Source: Blastocatellia bacterium (GTDB lineage Bacteria; Acidobacteriota; Blastocatellia; Pyrinomonadales; Pyrinomonadaceae). From it: DNA of 5,272 bases. The translations under genes and the position numbers were made by a program. Shown one piece after another: positions 1 through 5,272 of the stretch. The notes under the pieces are model-generated. The model worked only from the letters and a program-made list of their open reading frames with translations, did not search any database and was not told the origin of the DNA. The first letter of the stretch is position 1; the number at the start of each line of letters is the position of its first letter. The stretch lies in NCBI GenBank assembly GCA_003487805.1, contig DNNE01000046.1:37888-43159 (forward strand). Direction: 5' to 3'.

Positions 1-2087
1 ATCGGTAGAGCTATCCCGGTCGGCGGAGCTATGTCATCGTCGCCATCACTGTTATTGCTTTTCTCGCGAGACTTCGTACCACCGCCACCGTTTCGGTTAT
101 TTGCCATACCTTTTACGTGGATGGTAAATCGATTTTCAAACGGTTCAACTCGCGTGCGATCCGTAACAACGCCTACATAGCTGAGTGCATCGTGCTCAAC
201 GCAATTACTCGGCAACTGAAGACTGAGACTTGCGGATCCGTTTTGAAGATTCGGACCGACATAATCGGCGACTGGATAGCGTTGCCCTTGCGTTACGCGG
301 TAGAGCTCGAAGTCGCCAGGATCAATATCTCGACTGAAATAATCATTGTTTGCGTCTGTCTCAAACAGCACGCGACATCTCGAGTTGATGTGGCAATCTC
401 GCGCCAACTCCTGCCCGTAGTCTTTGCCTCGAAAGTTAAAAAATGTCGGATACCGTTCACCATTAAATGGCTTGTCGGCGCCTCCCTTCCCTTTCGAAGT
501 CTTAAACGGATTCGAAAGCCGGTCGCCTTTCAGAAATAATGCAGAAAGCATCGGCGATTGCTTGAGCAGCGTTCGCAATACATCCTCGAGCGGTTTTGAA
601 TCATCAAGCTTTGTGTCGATCTCCTCTCGCCTTCGGCGTTCGCGCAAAGCTCGCAGACTCTCGTGGTGTCTTAACATATCCTCCAGAGCGGTTTCGATCG
701 CGACGCGCAAATCCCCATGACTCAACCTGTCGCGACTGTTCATAAATAAGTCTTCGCGCGCTCGACCGGAGAATTTGCTACAGTCGACAACGACAAGAAT
801 AGATTCCATCAGGTAACTTAACCCCACCGTCTTTCGACGAAAAAAATCCTGCGTCAAATATCCATGTGTTTGGCCGTTCTGTGTAAAAATGATTCCTTCG
901 CTCTTTCGATAGGTATCGGCTTTCCCTTTCTTAAAGGCGTAAATCGTAGCGGTCATTTGTTCTCCGGCCGCACTTATTGGACATGACGACGGAAAGCCAT
1001 CTTCCAGATTCTCACCTTTGTTGTCTGCGAGTCTGACGCCAAGCCCAATCAATGATGTTTCGAAACTTCCCTCGTGGCCCTTATAAGGCTTTCGGCATTC
1101 ATGCAACCTCACAGGCAAAGCCATATCCGGGAGCAAAAGATCCATGCGACTCAACAATCCGCCACCAGAAAAGATAATGTTGGATTTGAAACCAGTCGCA
1201 GCGTATTCGTACAGTTTAATCAGCGTTCCCCACTCGGAGAGTCTCGCGTAAGGATTCTGACCCTCGGGAAAGATCGGCATCGACTCCGCAGAAAAGCGTA
1301 GAACGCCGCCACGACCGGGATTGCTGTCAGCGCCCCCAGGCGCGAGATAGCTGTAACGAGAACTTTTGCGCCCATCTGCTGAATCCGGATTTTCTCTACG
1401 AACGATCGTAAATCCCCACTGCGAATCCGATGGGTGTGAAACTTGGTTCTTTAGAATCGCGGGGTTTCTTCGAGTTAGAATTAATTGAAAGTTGTGCCGG
1501 CCGCAGAACTTTAGAATGCCAGTACCACCCATGTTGAATTTGCCTTGGACGAACGGTATCCGAAGCTTATTGTTGCCTGTTAACGACAAGAACGTGTGAG
1601 GCATGTTCTCCGGCGTCTGGCCCTCGCCTTGGTCCGCGATTGTGAAACAAGGATTTCCTTCCTTCGGCGTAAATCCAGTTGCCGACAAGGTCGCACCTTT
1701 CGCTATCTCAGTTCGCTTCGGATTTCCCCACTCAGTAATGAGTCCGGCTGTTGGACGAGTCGCGTCGTTAGCGTCGTCAAAAAAGCGCGCGACGGCCTCT
1801 CGAATGGACTGGGGAGCGTCAGGCGATGCCGGATCGATTCCGCGGGACAAACACTCATTCATTAACCTGGCATCCACAGCATTCACCAACTTCTCGACTA
1901 GTGCTGCGTCTGGGCGGCTCTGCTGATTTCCAATACTGTTATAGTTATTCTCATAGTCGCTATAAAAACGCCAGTATGCCTGATCTTCCCACATACCAAA
2001 CGACTCTAAGAGTGAGATTATTTCTGCCTCACTGTCCGCCTTCATCAATGCGAAGCACAACTCTTTGATTTGTTTCTCAGTTTTCAT
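1..2087 (-). CDS. GHKL-type (MORC/MutL/Hsp90-like) ATPase, 3' end beyond the window
   Basis: The frame is open from the ATG at 2085-2087 to the left edge, giving about 695 residues with no stop. The N-terminal third carries GHKL ATP-binding signatures. The N box is around residues 63-73 (LVEKLVNAVDA, with E65, N69 and D72), the G1 box is DQGEG at 152-156, and the G2 box is GKFNMGGTG at 182-190. The N-to-G1 gap of about 80 residues is much longer than in MutL. Residues 200-440 fit the remainder of the ATPase and an S5-like transducer. Residues 460-510 are charged and helical. Residues 565-660 look beta-rich, like a beta-sandwich, and a Gly/Ser/Asp-rich linker follows. Related ATPases dimerise on ATP and clamp or remodel DNA, and prokaryotic MORC/MutL-like members occur in restriction-type systems. 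The start is well supported: AGGAG at 2094-2098 lies 6 nt upstream, inside the end of the preceding gene. The family call is firm; the exact role is not. Confidence 0.88.
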   Translation of the reverse strand, partial: MKTEKQIKELCFALMKADSEAEIISLLESFGMWEDQAYWRFYSDYENNYNSIGNQQSRPDAALVEKLVNAVDARLMNECLSRGIDPASPDAPQSIREAVARFFDDANDATRPTAGLITEWGNPKRTEIAKGATLSATGFTPKEGNPCFTIADQGEGQTPENMPHTFLSLTGNNKLRIPFVQGKFNMGGTGILKFCGRHNFQLILTRRNPAILKNQVSHPSDSQWGFTIVRRENPDSADGRKSSRYSYLAPGGADSNPGRGGVLRFSAESMPIFPEGQNPYARLSEWGTLIKLYEYAATGFKSNIIFSGGGLLSRMDLLLPDMALPVRLHECRKPYKGHEGSFETSLIGLGVRLADNKGENLEDGFPSSCPISAAGEQMTATIYAFKKGKADTYRKSEGIIFTQNGQTHGYLTQDFFRRKTVGLSYLMESILVVVDCSKFSGRAREDLFMNSRDRLSHGDLRVAIETALEDMLRHHESLRALRERRRREEIDTKLDDSKPLEDVLRTLLKQSPMLSALFLKGDRLSNPFKTSKGKGGADKPFNGERYPTFFNFRGKDYGQELARDCHINSRCRVLFETDANNDYFSRDIDPGDFELYRVTQGQRYPVADYVGPNLQNGSASLSLQLPSNCVEHDALSYVGVVTDRTRVEPFENRFTIHVKGMANNRNGGGGTKSREKSNNSDGDDDIAPPTGIALP

Positions 2088-2090
2088 TGC

Positions 2091-3242
2091 CTACTCCTGC
2101 GGGCGTTCTCTATTGATGAAGTCGCGCCCTAAATCCGTTGGGAGATATGTCACGCGTACGCCTTCGCGAACGCGTTCAACCAAACCCAAGTCTGACATTC
2201 GCGAGACTGCGCCAGATCTCTGGGACGAAAGGAATGATAACGTTACACGTTGAGTCCTTTCGTCAGGTACTGACTGTCGCAGCATTGTGTCCAATAGATC
2301 TGGCGTGTTTGCGCCACCGACGATAGCTTGGAGAATCGCGCGATATGCGAAGTCCTCGGCTCGCACATTAGCAGCGATGTGATTGAGAAAGAACTTCACT
2401 TCCTCTTCGGAAAACTTTATTGAATGTGGCCCGCAATGCTCGTCAAGAATCGGGTTCCGCATTAACGCGAACTCCCAACCGGACTCGGTCAGTATCAACC
2501 GCGGCCTTTTGCCAGGTTTGTAATTGATTAGCTTGAAGTCGATCAATGCTCCCGATACTTGTCCCTGCTTGTTAACGCTAGCCACAAATTGGTTAGCATA
2601 ACGACTGCGAGCCTTCCCCGATTTGTCGATGGAGTTGGGAAATGCCGTCGACAACGCCTTATCTCGATCGATTTTGTGTTTGCCGTCGCATTCAAGAAGT
2701 AGGTCCCCTAGGATAATAGCGTCACCCGAAATTCGATTAGCAGCGTCGTCGTAGAAAATTCCCTTCGGATCGTCCTTTAACAAATGTGCCAACCCCCGAC
2801 AACTTGCTTTCACCGGTAATAGCTTGTTGTGCTGACCGAATACCCATCGGTCAAGCGGTACCTCCATACCTGGAGTCCAGTAGTCGTCCGGCAAACTTCC
2901 GCTCAGTCGGTTCAGTGTGTCGAGCCCGTCCAACAAAAACAGTACGGATTTCTGCTCGACTCGCCTGTGGGATTGTCCAGAACCATCGGGGTCCTCTCGC
3001 ACAGTCCGTCGCTTCTTAGTGGGCTTTGATGATGGTTTGCCATTTGCGGCGCTAACCTTTTGCTTGACACTTTCCCGCTCCCCAATCGTTAACGACTCAC
3101 CATCGCTAACCTGCGTTTCCAACACAACCTGATTTGCTATAGCAATAGAGATCAACTCAGAAACACTCGCATACCGGCCTCGGGCTAGCAGCTCGTCCAT
3201 CATCGCGTTTGTTTTACCGGAACAATCGAAGCAAATAATCAT
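2091..3242 (-). CDS. Predicted RHH plus winged-helix DNA-binding regulator
   Basis: This is the first gene of the operon and ends 3 nt before the ATPase start. Numbering here is from the upstream ATG at 3254; the preferred start is Met5. Residues 5-43 read as a ribbon-helix-helix fold: a strand (MIICFDC), helix A (about 14-25), a turn RGRYAS (25-30) and helix B (VSELISIAIANQ, 31-42). A polar, basic linker spans about 48-102. Residues 145-270 may hold a winged helix ending in a hairpin-like PRLILTESGWEFA. Residues 330-380 look like a C-terminal winged helix (RMSDLGLVERV, then GVRVTYLPTDLGRDF). No nuclease or methylase motif is visible. RHH proteins usually bind short repeated or inverted half-sites, and exactly such an array overlaps this gene's promoter, so autoregulation is likely. 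The Met5 start at 3242 has GAGG 6 nt upstream; the start at 3254 would sit only about 8 nt from the predicted transcript start. I do not recognise a named family. Confidence 0.85.
   Translation of the reverse strand: MIICFDCSGKTNAMMDELLARGRYASVSELISIAIANQVVLETQVSDGESLTIGERESVKQKVSAANGKPSSKPTKKRRTVREDPDGSGQSHRRVEQKSVLFLLDGLDTLNRLSGSLPDDYWTPGMEVPLDRWVFGQHNKLLPVKASCRGLAHLLKDDPKGIFYDDAANRISGDAIILGDLLLECDGKHKIDRDKALSTAFPNSIDKSGKARSRYANQFVASVNKQGQVSGALIDFKLINYKPGKRPRLILTESGWEFALMRNPILDEHCGPHSIKFSEEEVKFFLNHIAANVRAEDFAYRAILQAIVGGANTPDLLDTMLRQSVPDERTQRVTLSFLSSQRSGAVSRMSDLGLVERVREGVRVTYLPTDLGRDFINRERPQE
2094..2098 (-). promoter_or_regulatory. Shine-Dalgarno of the ATPase gene
   Basis: Minus-strand AGGAG lies 6 nt before the ATG at 2087, inside the last codons of the upstream regulator. 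With the 3-nt intergenic gap this suggests translational coupling of the two genes. Confidence 0.8.
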
Positions 3243-3248
3243 GGGCAA

Positions 3249-3252
3249 CCTC
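3249..3252 (-). promoter_or_regulatory. Shine-Dalgarno that favours the 3242 start of the regulator
   Basis: Minus-strand GAGG (TGAGG if 3253 is included) is spaced 6 nt from the ATG at 3242. The alternative ATG at 3254 has only a CCCCTCTGG stretch upstream. The predicted transcript start near 3262 leaves a leader of about 20 nt for 3242, enough to hold this site. Confidence 0.6.
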
Positions 3253-3385
3253 ATCCAGAGGGGTACGCAATATATACTGTCGCGATTTTACTGTCAACAG
3301 TATTAATCGATTTTCTTTTACTGTTGAGTTGCGGATTCCGACAGTAAATGATTGGCTGCCCACTGATCGCCCAGGGTTCTGTCAT
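3251..3385 (-). CDS. Possible 44-aa leader ORF ahead of the regulator
   Basis: The frame starts at ATG 3383-3385 (MTEPWAISGQP...) with AGGGG 5 nt upstream. It ends in a TGA that overlaps the 3254 ATG as ATGA. Against it, the frame spans the sigma-70 promoter and the whole operator array, it has no recognisable domain, and transcripts from the predicted start at about 3262 would not include it. It could be a chance ORF, a gene remnant, or a leader read from a more distant promoter. Confidence 0.15.
   Translation of the reverse strand: MTEPWAISGQPIIYCRNPQLNSKRKSINTVDSKIATVYIAYPSG
3269..3297 (-). promoter_or_regulatory. Sigma-70-type promoter of the regulator-ATPase operon
   Basis: Read on the minus strand, TTGACA (3292-3297) is a perfect -35 box. 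It is separated by exactly 17 bp from TATATT (3269-3274), a one-mismatch -10 box. Transcription should begin at about 3262-3264 and run left into the regulator gene. The flanking DNA is AT-rich. TACTGT half-sites occupy both the -35 box and the spacer next to the -10 box, so a bound protein would be expected to block RNA polymerase. Confidence 0.78.
3275..3346. promoter_or_regulatory. Operator array of TACTGT/ACAGTA half-sites with 22-bp phasing
   Basis: There are five perfect 6-bp half-sites. TACTGT is at 3275-3280, 3289-3294 and 3319-3324; ACAGTA is at 3297-3302 and 3341-3346. Leaving out 3289, the starts 3275, 3297, 3319 and 3341 are exactly 22 bp apart and alternate in orientation. This makes two copies of TACTGT-N16-ACAGTA. 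The extra site at 3289 pairs with 3297 to give a 14-bp perfect palindrome (TACTGT-CA-ACAGTA) over the -35 box. The likely ligand is the RHH protein encoded just downstream; that link is inference. Confidence 0.75.
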
Positions 3386-3670
3386 GGTATCCCCTATTCG
3401 TCAGAATGGTGAATCCCAAATATTTCCAAGTGCTTCGGTACGGTTGTGGAAGCTCAACTTCGCCCTCAAGAAGGTCGAGGCCGATGGCCCGTTCTTGTCT
3501 AACCTAGAGCGATTTCGCTCGAAAGGGGGGATATAAGTCTTGTTCGGGTGGGTCGTCGAGAGCTGTCGCTGCACCTAGGATGCCAGAGCATTATAGAGAG
3601 CGATCTAAGCAGTCACTCTGGGTGTCGAAGCAGATCGAGTATCAATCACGCGCGAGCCACAAGGGAAGCC
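3347..3670. other. Intergenic spacer without a convincing gene
   Basis: This stretch lies between the operator array and the end of the unrecognised gene at 3671. On the plus strand a 62-codon frame (3348-3536) has no ribosome binding site or recognisable sequence. On the minus strand a 44-codon frame starts at 3385 after an AGGGG and runs through the promoter; it is listed separately at low confidence. A short GAGCGA-TT-TCGCTC inverted repeat (3507-3520) lacks a T-tract. I see no terminator, tRNA or mobile-element end here. Confidence 0.6.
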
Positions 3671-4279
3671 TCAAGGCGTTTCATATTCAACATGAACGGC
3701 TCCGAGTGAAGTGAAGCTCTCCAAGCTGTCTAACGATTCTTCGTCGTCGAAGTAGTCTTTGAACAGGTAAATCGATTTCCCGGCCACACGCAACCAAGGT
3801 ATCAAGCAATTAGAATAGAGGAGTGCATGGAGCGGAATCTTGTCATCGACTTCTAAGGCCCCCAGAAAATACGGTAGAAATCCAAACTCGAGAGATAGAC
3901 GCTTAGCGCACTCCAGGCTGATGTTCTCGAGGCATATGACAAAGACGTTTCGAGTCAGGCATTTGATCGCGTTGAGAGGGAGAAAGCAGCCCCATAATCC
4001 CCCTGATGAGAGAACCCAAGCAGCCGATGTCGCGAGATATTTTGACTCAGAGTAGGTCCAAGTTCGCTGTAGTAGGTCACCTCTGCACTCCATTGCATGT
4101 CGCTGCAATAACAGATCCCCGGTTCGGATTGCTGTCTCAAAGTTACCGTGAGAGATCATCGCGCGAAGCACGACGTTCCCTATCTCATAGCCGTCGATGT
4201 AGTCGAGACTCTCGCGCTTCAGGCTGAAATGTAACGCTACTTTCATTTGTCTTTTGCTTCCCTTCTCCGAAGCGCTCAT
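3671..4279 (-). CDS. Unrecognised protein of about 190-202 aa
   Basis: I do not recognise this protein. It is a soluble-looking mixed alpha/beta sequence with no signal peptide. A moderately hydrophobic, cysteine-containing centre (about residues 83-145) is not a clear set of membrane helices. The C-terminus is acidic (FDDEESLDSLESF), and no catalytic motif stands out. Two starts are possible. ATG 4279 overlaps the stop of a short upstream ORF as ATGA but lacks a good ribosome binding site. Met12 at 4246 follows GGGAAG by about 10 nt and begins the more protein-like part (MKVALHFSLKRES). It lies downstream of the sigma-54 activator on the same strand with a 160-bp gap, so it may be cotranscribed. 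Its size and acidic tail recall small immunity or accessory proteins, but that is only an impression. Confidence 0.6.
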   Translation of the reverse strand: MSASEKGSKRQMKVALHFSLKRESLDYIDGYEIGNVVLRAMISHGNFETAIRTGDLLLQRHAMECRGDLLQRTWTYSESKYLATSAAWVLSSGGLWGCFLPLNAIKCLTRNVFVICLENISLECAKRLSLEFGFLPYFLGALEVDDKIPLHALLYSNCLIPWLRVAGKSIYLFKDYFDDEESLDSLESFTSLGAVHVEYETP

Positions 4280-4374
4280 GTGTTTGGCATGCGCCCCGCG
4301 GATAGTAGGTGATCGCGGGCTTGTTTTTCTTTGAGCTTTGATAATTGCGCCGGAATTCGAGTCGGTTGCGACAT
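4276..4374 (-). CDS. Possible 32-aa ORF upstream of the unrecognised gene
   Basis: ATG 4372-4374 opens a short basic reading frame (MSQPTRIPAQLSKLKEKQ..., ending GRMPNT). It stops at a TGA that overlaps the next ATG by 4 nt (ATGA). The same frame stays open upstream into the end of the activator gene with protein-like composition (SERHLEQIICALGRLAHY) but has no start codon there. No ribosome binding site is visible. It may be a real tiny gene, the tail of a decayed gene, or chance. Confidence 0.2.
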   Translation of the reverse strand: MSQPTRIPAQLSKLKEKQARDHLLSAGRMPNT

Positions 4375-4439
4375 GGGTGTGTAATGCGCCAGCCGGCCAA
4401 GTGCACAGATAATTTGTTCAAGGTGTCGTTCGCTGACTA
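4280..4439. other. Gap between the activator gene and the unrecognised gene
   Basis: The gap is 160 bp. I see no hairpin with a T-tract that would end the activator transcript and no clear sigma-70 or sigma-54 (GG-N10-GC) promoter. Read-through from the activator into 3671-4279 is therefore plausible. The possible 32-aa ORF lies here. Confidence 0.45.
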
Positions 4440-5272
4440 TTAGACGTCCTCCGAAGCGGGTGCATTTCCGTAGTCGACTTCTTCTTTAGCTGGTGTGTTC
4501 ATTCTATTGATCATTTTGTGAAGTGCTGAACGATCAAATTTTAGGCGCCGCGCAGCCTGGGTCATGTGCCCGTCCATACGATTCTTGACTGATTCTATTA
4601 GGCTGCTGCGGACGCGACAGGAAAACTCCTCGAGGCCCTCGCCGGCAAGAAGGGTGCTACAGGAATCGGGAAGAATGATCGTGTCAGCGTCCAGGTTTTT
4701 AAAGCGAGTTAGCTCGCCGCGAACATGAGCGGCGCTGATCGTCTGAGAGCTAACATCGCAAGCGAGCCGCGCGACGACGTTTTGTAACTGTCGTATGTTC
4801 CCTGGCCAGTTGTAAGACGAAAGTTCGCTGAGAGCGCGTTCCTCTATTTGCAACGGTGCGGTCCCTCCCGCTCTGGCGTGCTCGGCGACTAGCTGCCGGC
4901 AGACGAGTTCCCGAATGTCATCTGGTCGTTCGCGTAACGGTGGGATGTCAAGTTCCAGTACGGCAATGCGGTAATAAAGGTCGTCACGAAAGGTACCTAC
5001 TCTTACCATTCGCTGAAGGTTGCGTGACGAAGCTGCGAGGAGGCGGACGTTGCAGTGAATGTCTTTGGTGCCTCCAAGCCGTCGTATTCTCTGCTGGTCG
5101 ATTGCCTTGAGAAGTTTGGCTTGGAGTTCATGTTTAAGTTCACCGATTTCGTCGAGAAAGAGGGTGCCGTTCTCCGCGACTTCGAAGAGACCTTTCTTCC
5201 GACCGGCCGCTCCCGTAAAAGCGCCTTTCTCAAAACCGAATAGTTCGCTTTCAATCAGGGCATCTGGCAGGG
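4440..5272 (-). CDS. Sigma-54-dependent transcriptional activator (enhancer-binding protein), 5' end beyond the window
   Basis: One uninterrupted frame runs from the right edge (first full codon at 5270) to TAA 4440-4442, giving 276 residues of the C-terminal half. In order it shows FEKGAFTGA (13-21), the loop that contacts sigma-54; Walker B FLDEIGE (38-44); FRDDLYYRI (94-102) with the arginine-finger region; PPLRERPDDI; sensor II WPGNIRQLQN (155-164); and a Fis-type helix-turn-helix (about 223-257, ending TQAARRLKFDRSALHKMINRM). Such proteins hydrolyse ATP to open promoters bound by sigma-54 RNA polymerase, from distant enhancer sites. Walker A and the N-terminal sensor domain lie outside the window, so the signal and targets are unknown. 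Every key motif visible is intact, so the protein is probably functional. Confidence 0.95.
   Translation of the reverse strand, partial: LPDALIESELFGFEKGAFTGAAGRKKGLFEVAENGTLFLDEIGELKHELQAKLLKAIDQQRIRRLGGTKDIHCNVRLLAASSRNLQRMVRVGTFRDDLYYRIAVLELDIPPLRERPDDIRELVCRQLVAEHARAGGTAPLQIEERALSELSSYNWPGNIRQLQNVVARLACDVSSQTISAAHVRGELTRFKNLDADTIILPDSCSTLLAGEGLEEFSCRVRSSLIESVKNRMDGHMTQAARRLKFDRSALHKMINRMNTPAKEEVDYGNAPASEDV

Noticed and set aside
1934..1939. A further TACTGT half-site inside the ATPase gene
   Set aside because: It is a single isolated hexamer without a partner at the array spacing; chance is enough to explain it.
117..2326. Several plus-strand ORFs of 62-140 codons
   Set aside because: They lie antisense to the continuous, motif-bearing ATPase and regulator frames and lack their own signals.
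3277..3344. LexA (SOS) boxes, since TACTGT...ACAGTA resembles the E. coli consensus ends
   Set aside because: The E. coli LexA box needs CTGT-N8-ACAG. The spacings here are N2 and N16, never N8.
3507..3520. Inverted repeat GAGCGA-TT-TCGCTC as a terminator
   Set aside because: The stem is short with a 2- to 4-nt loop, and no T-tract follows on either strand.
3348..3536. Plus-strand 62-codon ORF divergent from the operon
   Set aside because: No ribosome binding site, no clear plus-strand promoter and no recognisable protein features.
4185..4421. Minus-strand 78-codon ORF overlapping the start of the unrecognised gene
   Set aside because: It overlaps the better-supported frame extensively, is low in complexity, and has no recognisable motif.
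5003..5254. A separate 83-codon minus-strand frame suggesting a frameshift in the sigma-54 activator
   Set aside because: The frame used by 4440-5009 stays open without interruption to 5270 and carries GAFTGA and Walker B, so the activator is one intact gene entering from the edge and the other frame is a shadow.

Overview
The window appears to come from a bacterial chromosome, or an island within one, with mid-range GC. A sigma-54-dependent activator with an intact GAFTGA loop and Fis-type C-terminus suggests a Pseudomonadota-like host. I cannot assign a genus. All four well-supported genes are on the minus strand, so the window reads right to left.

Right part (4440-5272): the 3' end of a sigma-54 enhancer-binding protein (AAA+ core and Fis HTH) that enters across the right edge. 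After a 160-bp gap it is followed by an unrecognised protein of about 190-200 aa (3671-4279). A very short ORF with an ATGA overlap lies in that gap.

Middle (3255-3670): a spacer of about 415 bp. Its left part holds a near-consensus sigma-70 promoter facing left (TTGACA-N17-TATATT). The promoter is embedded in an array of TACTGT/ACAGTA half-sites. Four of these alternate in orientation at exactly 22-bp steps, and a fifth makes a compact palindrome over the -35 box. The rest of the spacer shows nothing convincing.

Left part (1-3242): a tightly coupled two-gene operon. The first gene encodes a protein of about 383 aa with a predicted ribbon-helix-helix N-terminus and winged-helix-like segments, and is the natural candidate to bind the half-site array and control its own operon. 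Three bases after its stop begins a GHKL-type (Hsp90/MutL/MORC-like) ATPase of at least 695 aa that runs off the left edge. It has clear N, G1 and G2 boxes, an unusually long insertion between the first two, a charged helical segment and a beta-rich C-terminal region.

Working interpretation: this is the promoter-proximal end of a self-regulated operon built around a prokaryotic MORC/MutL-like ATPase. Such ATPases are known in restriction-like and other conflict systems. The effector genes (nuclease, helicase, methylase or other) would lie beyond the left edge, so a defence role is inference and not shown here.
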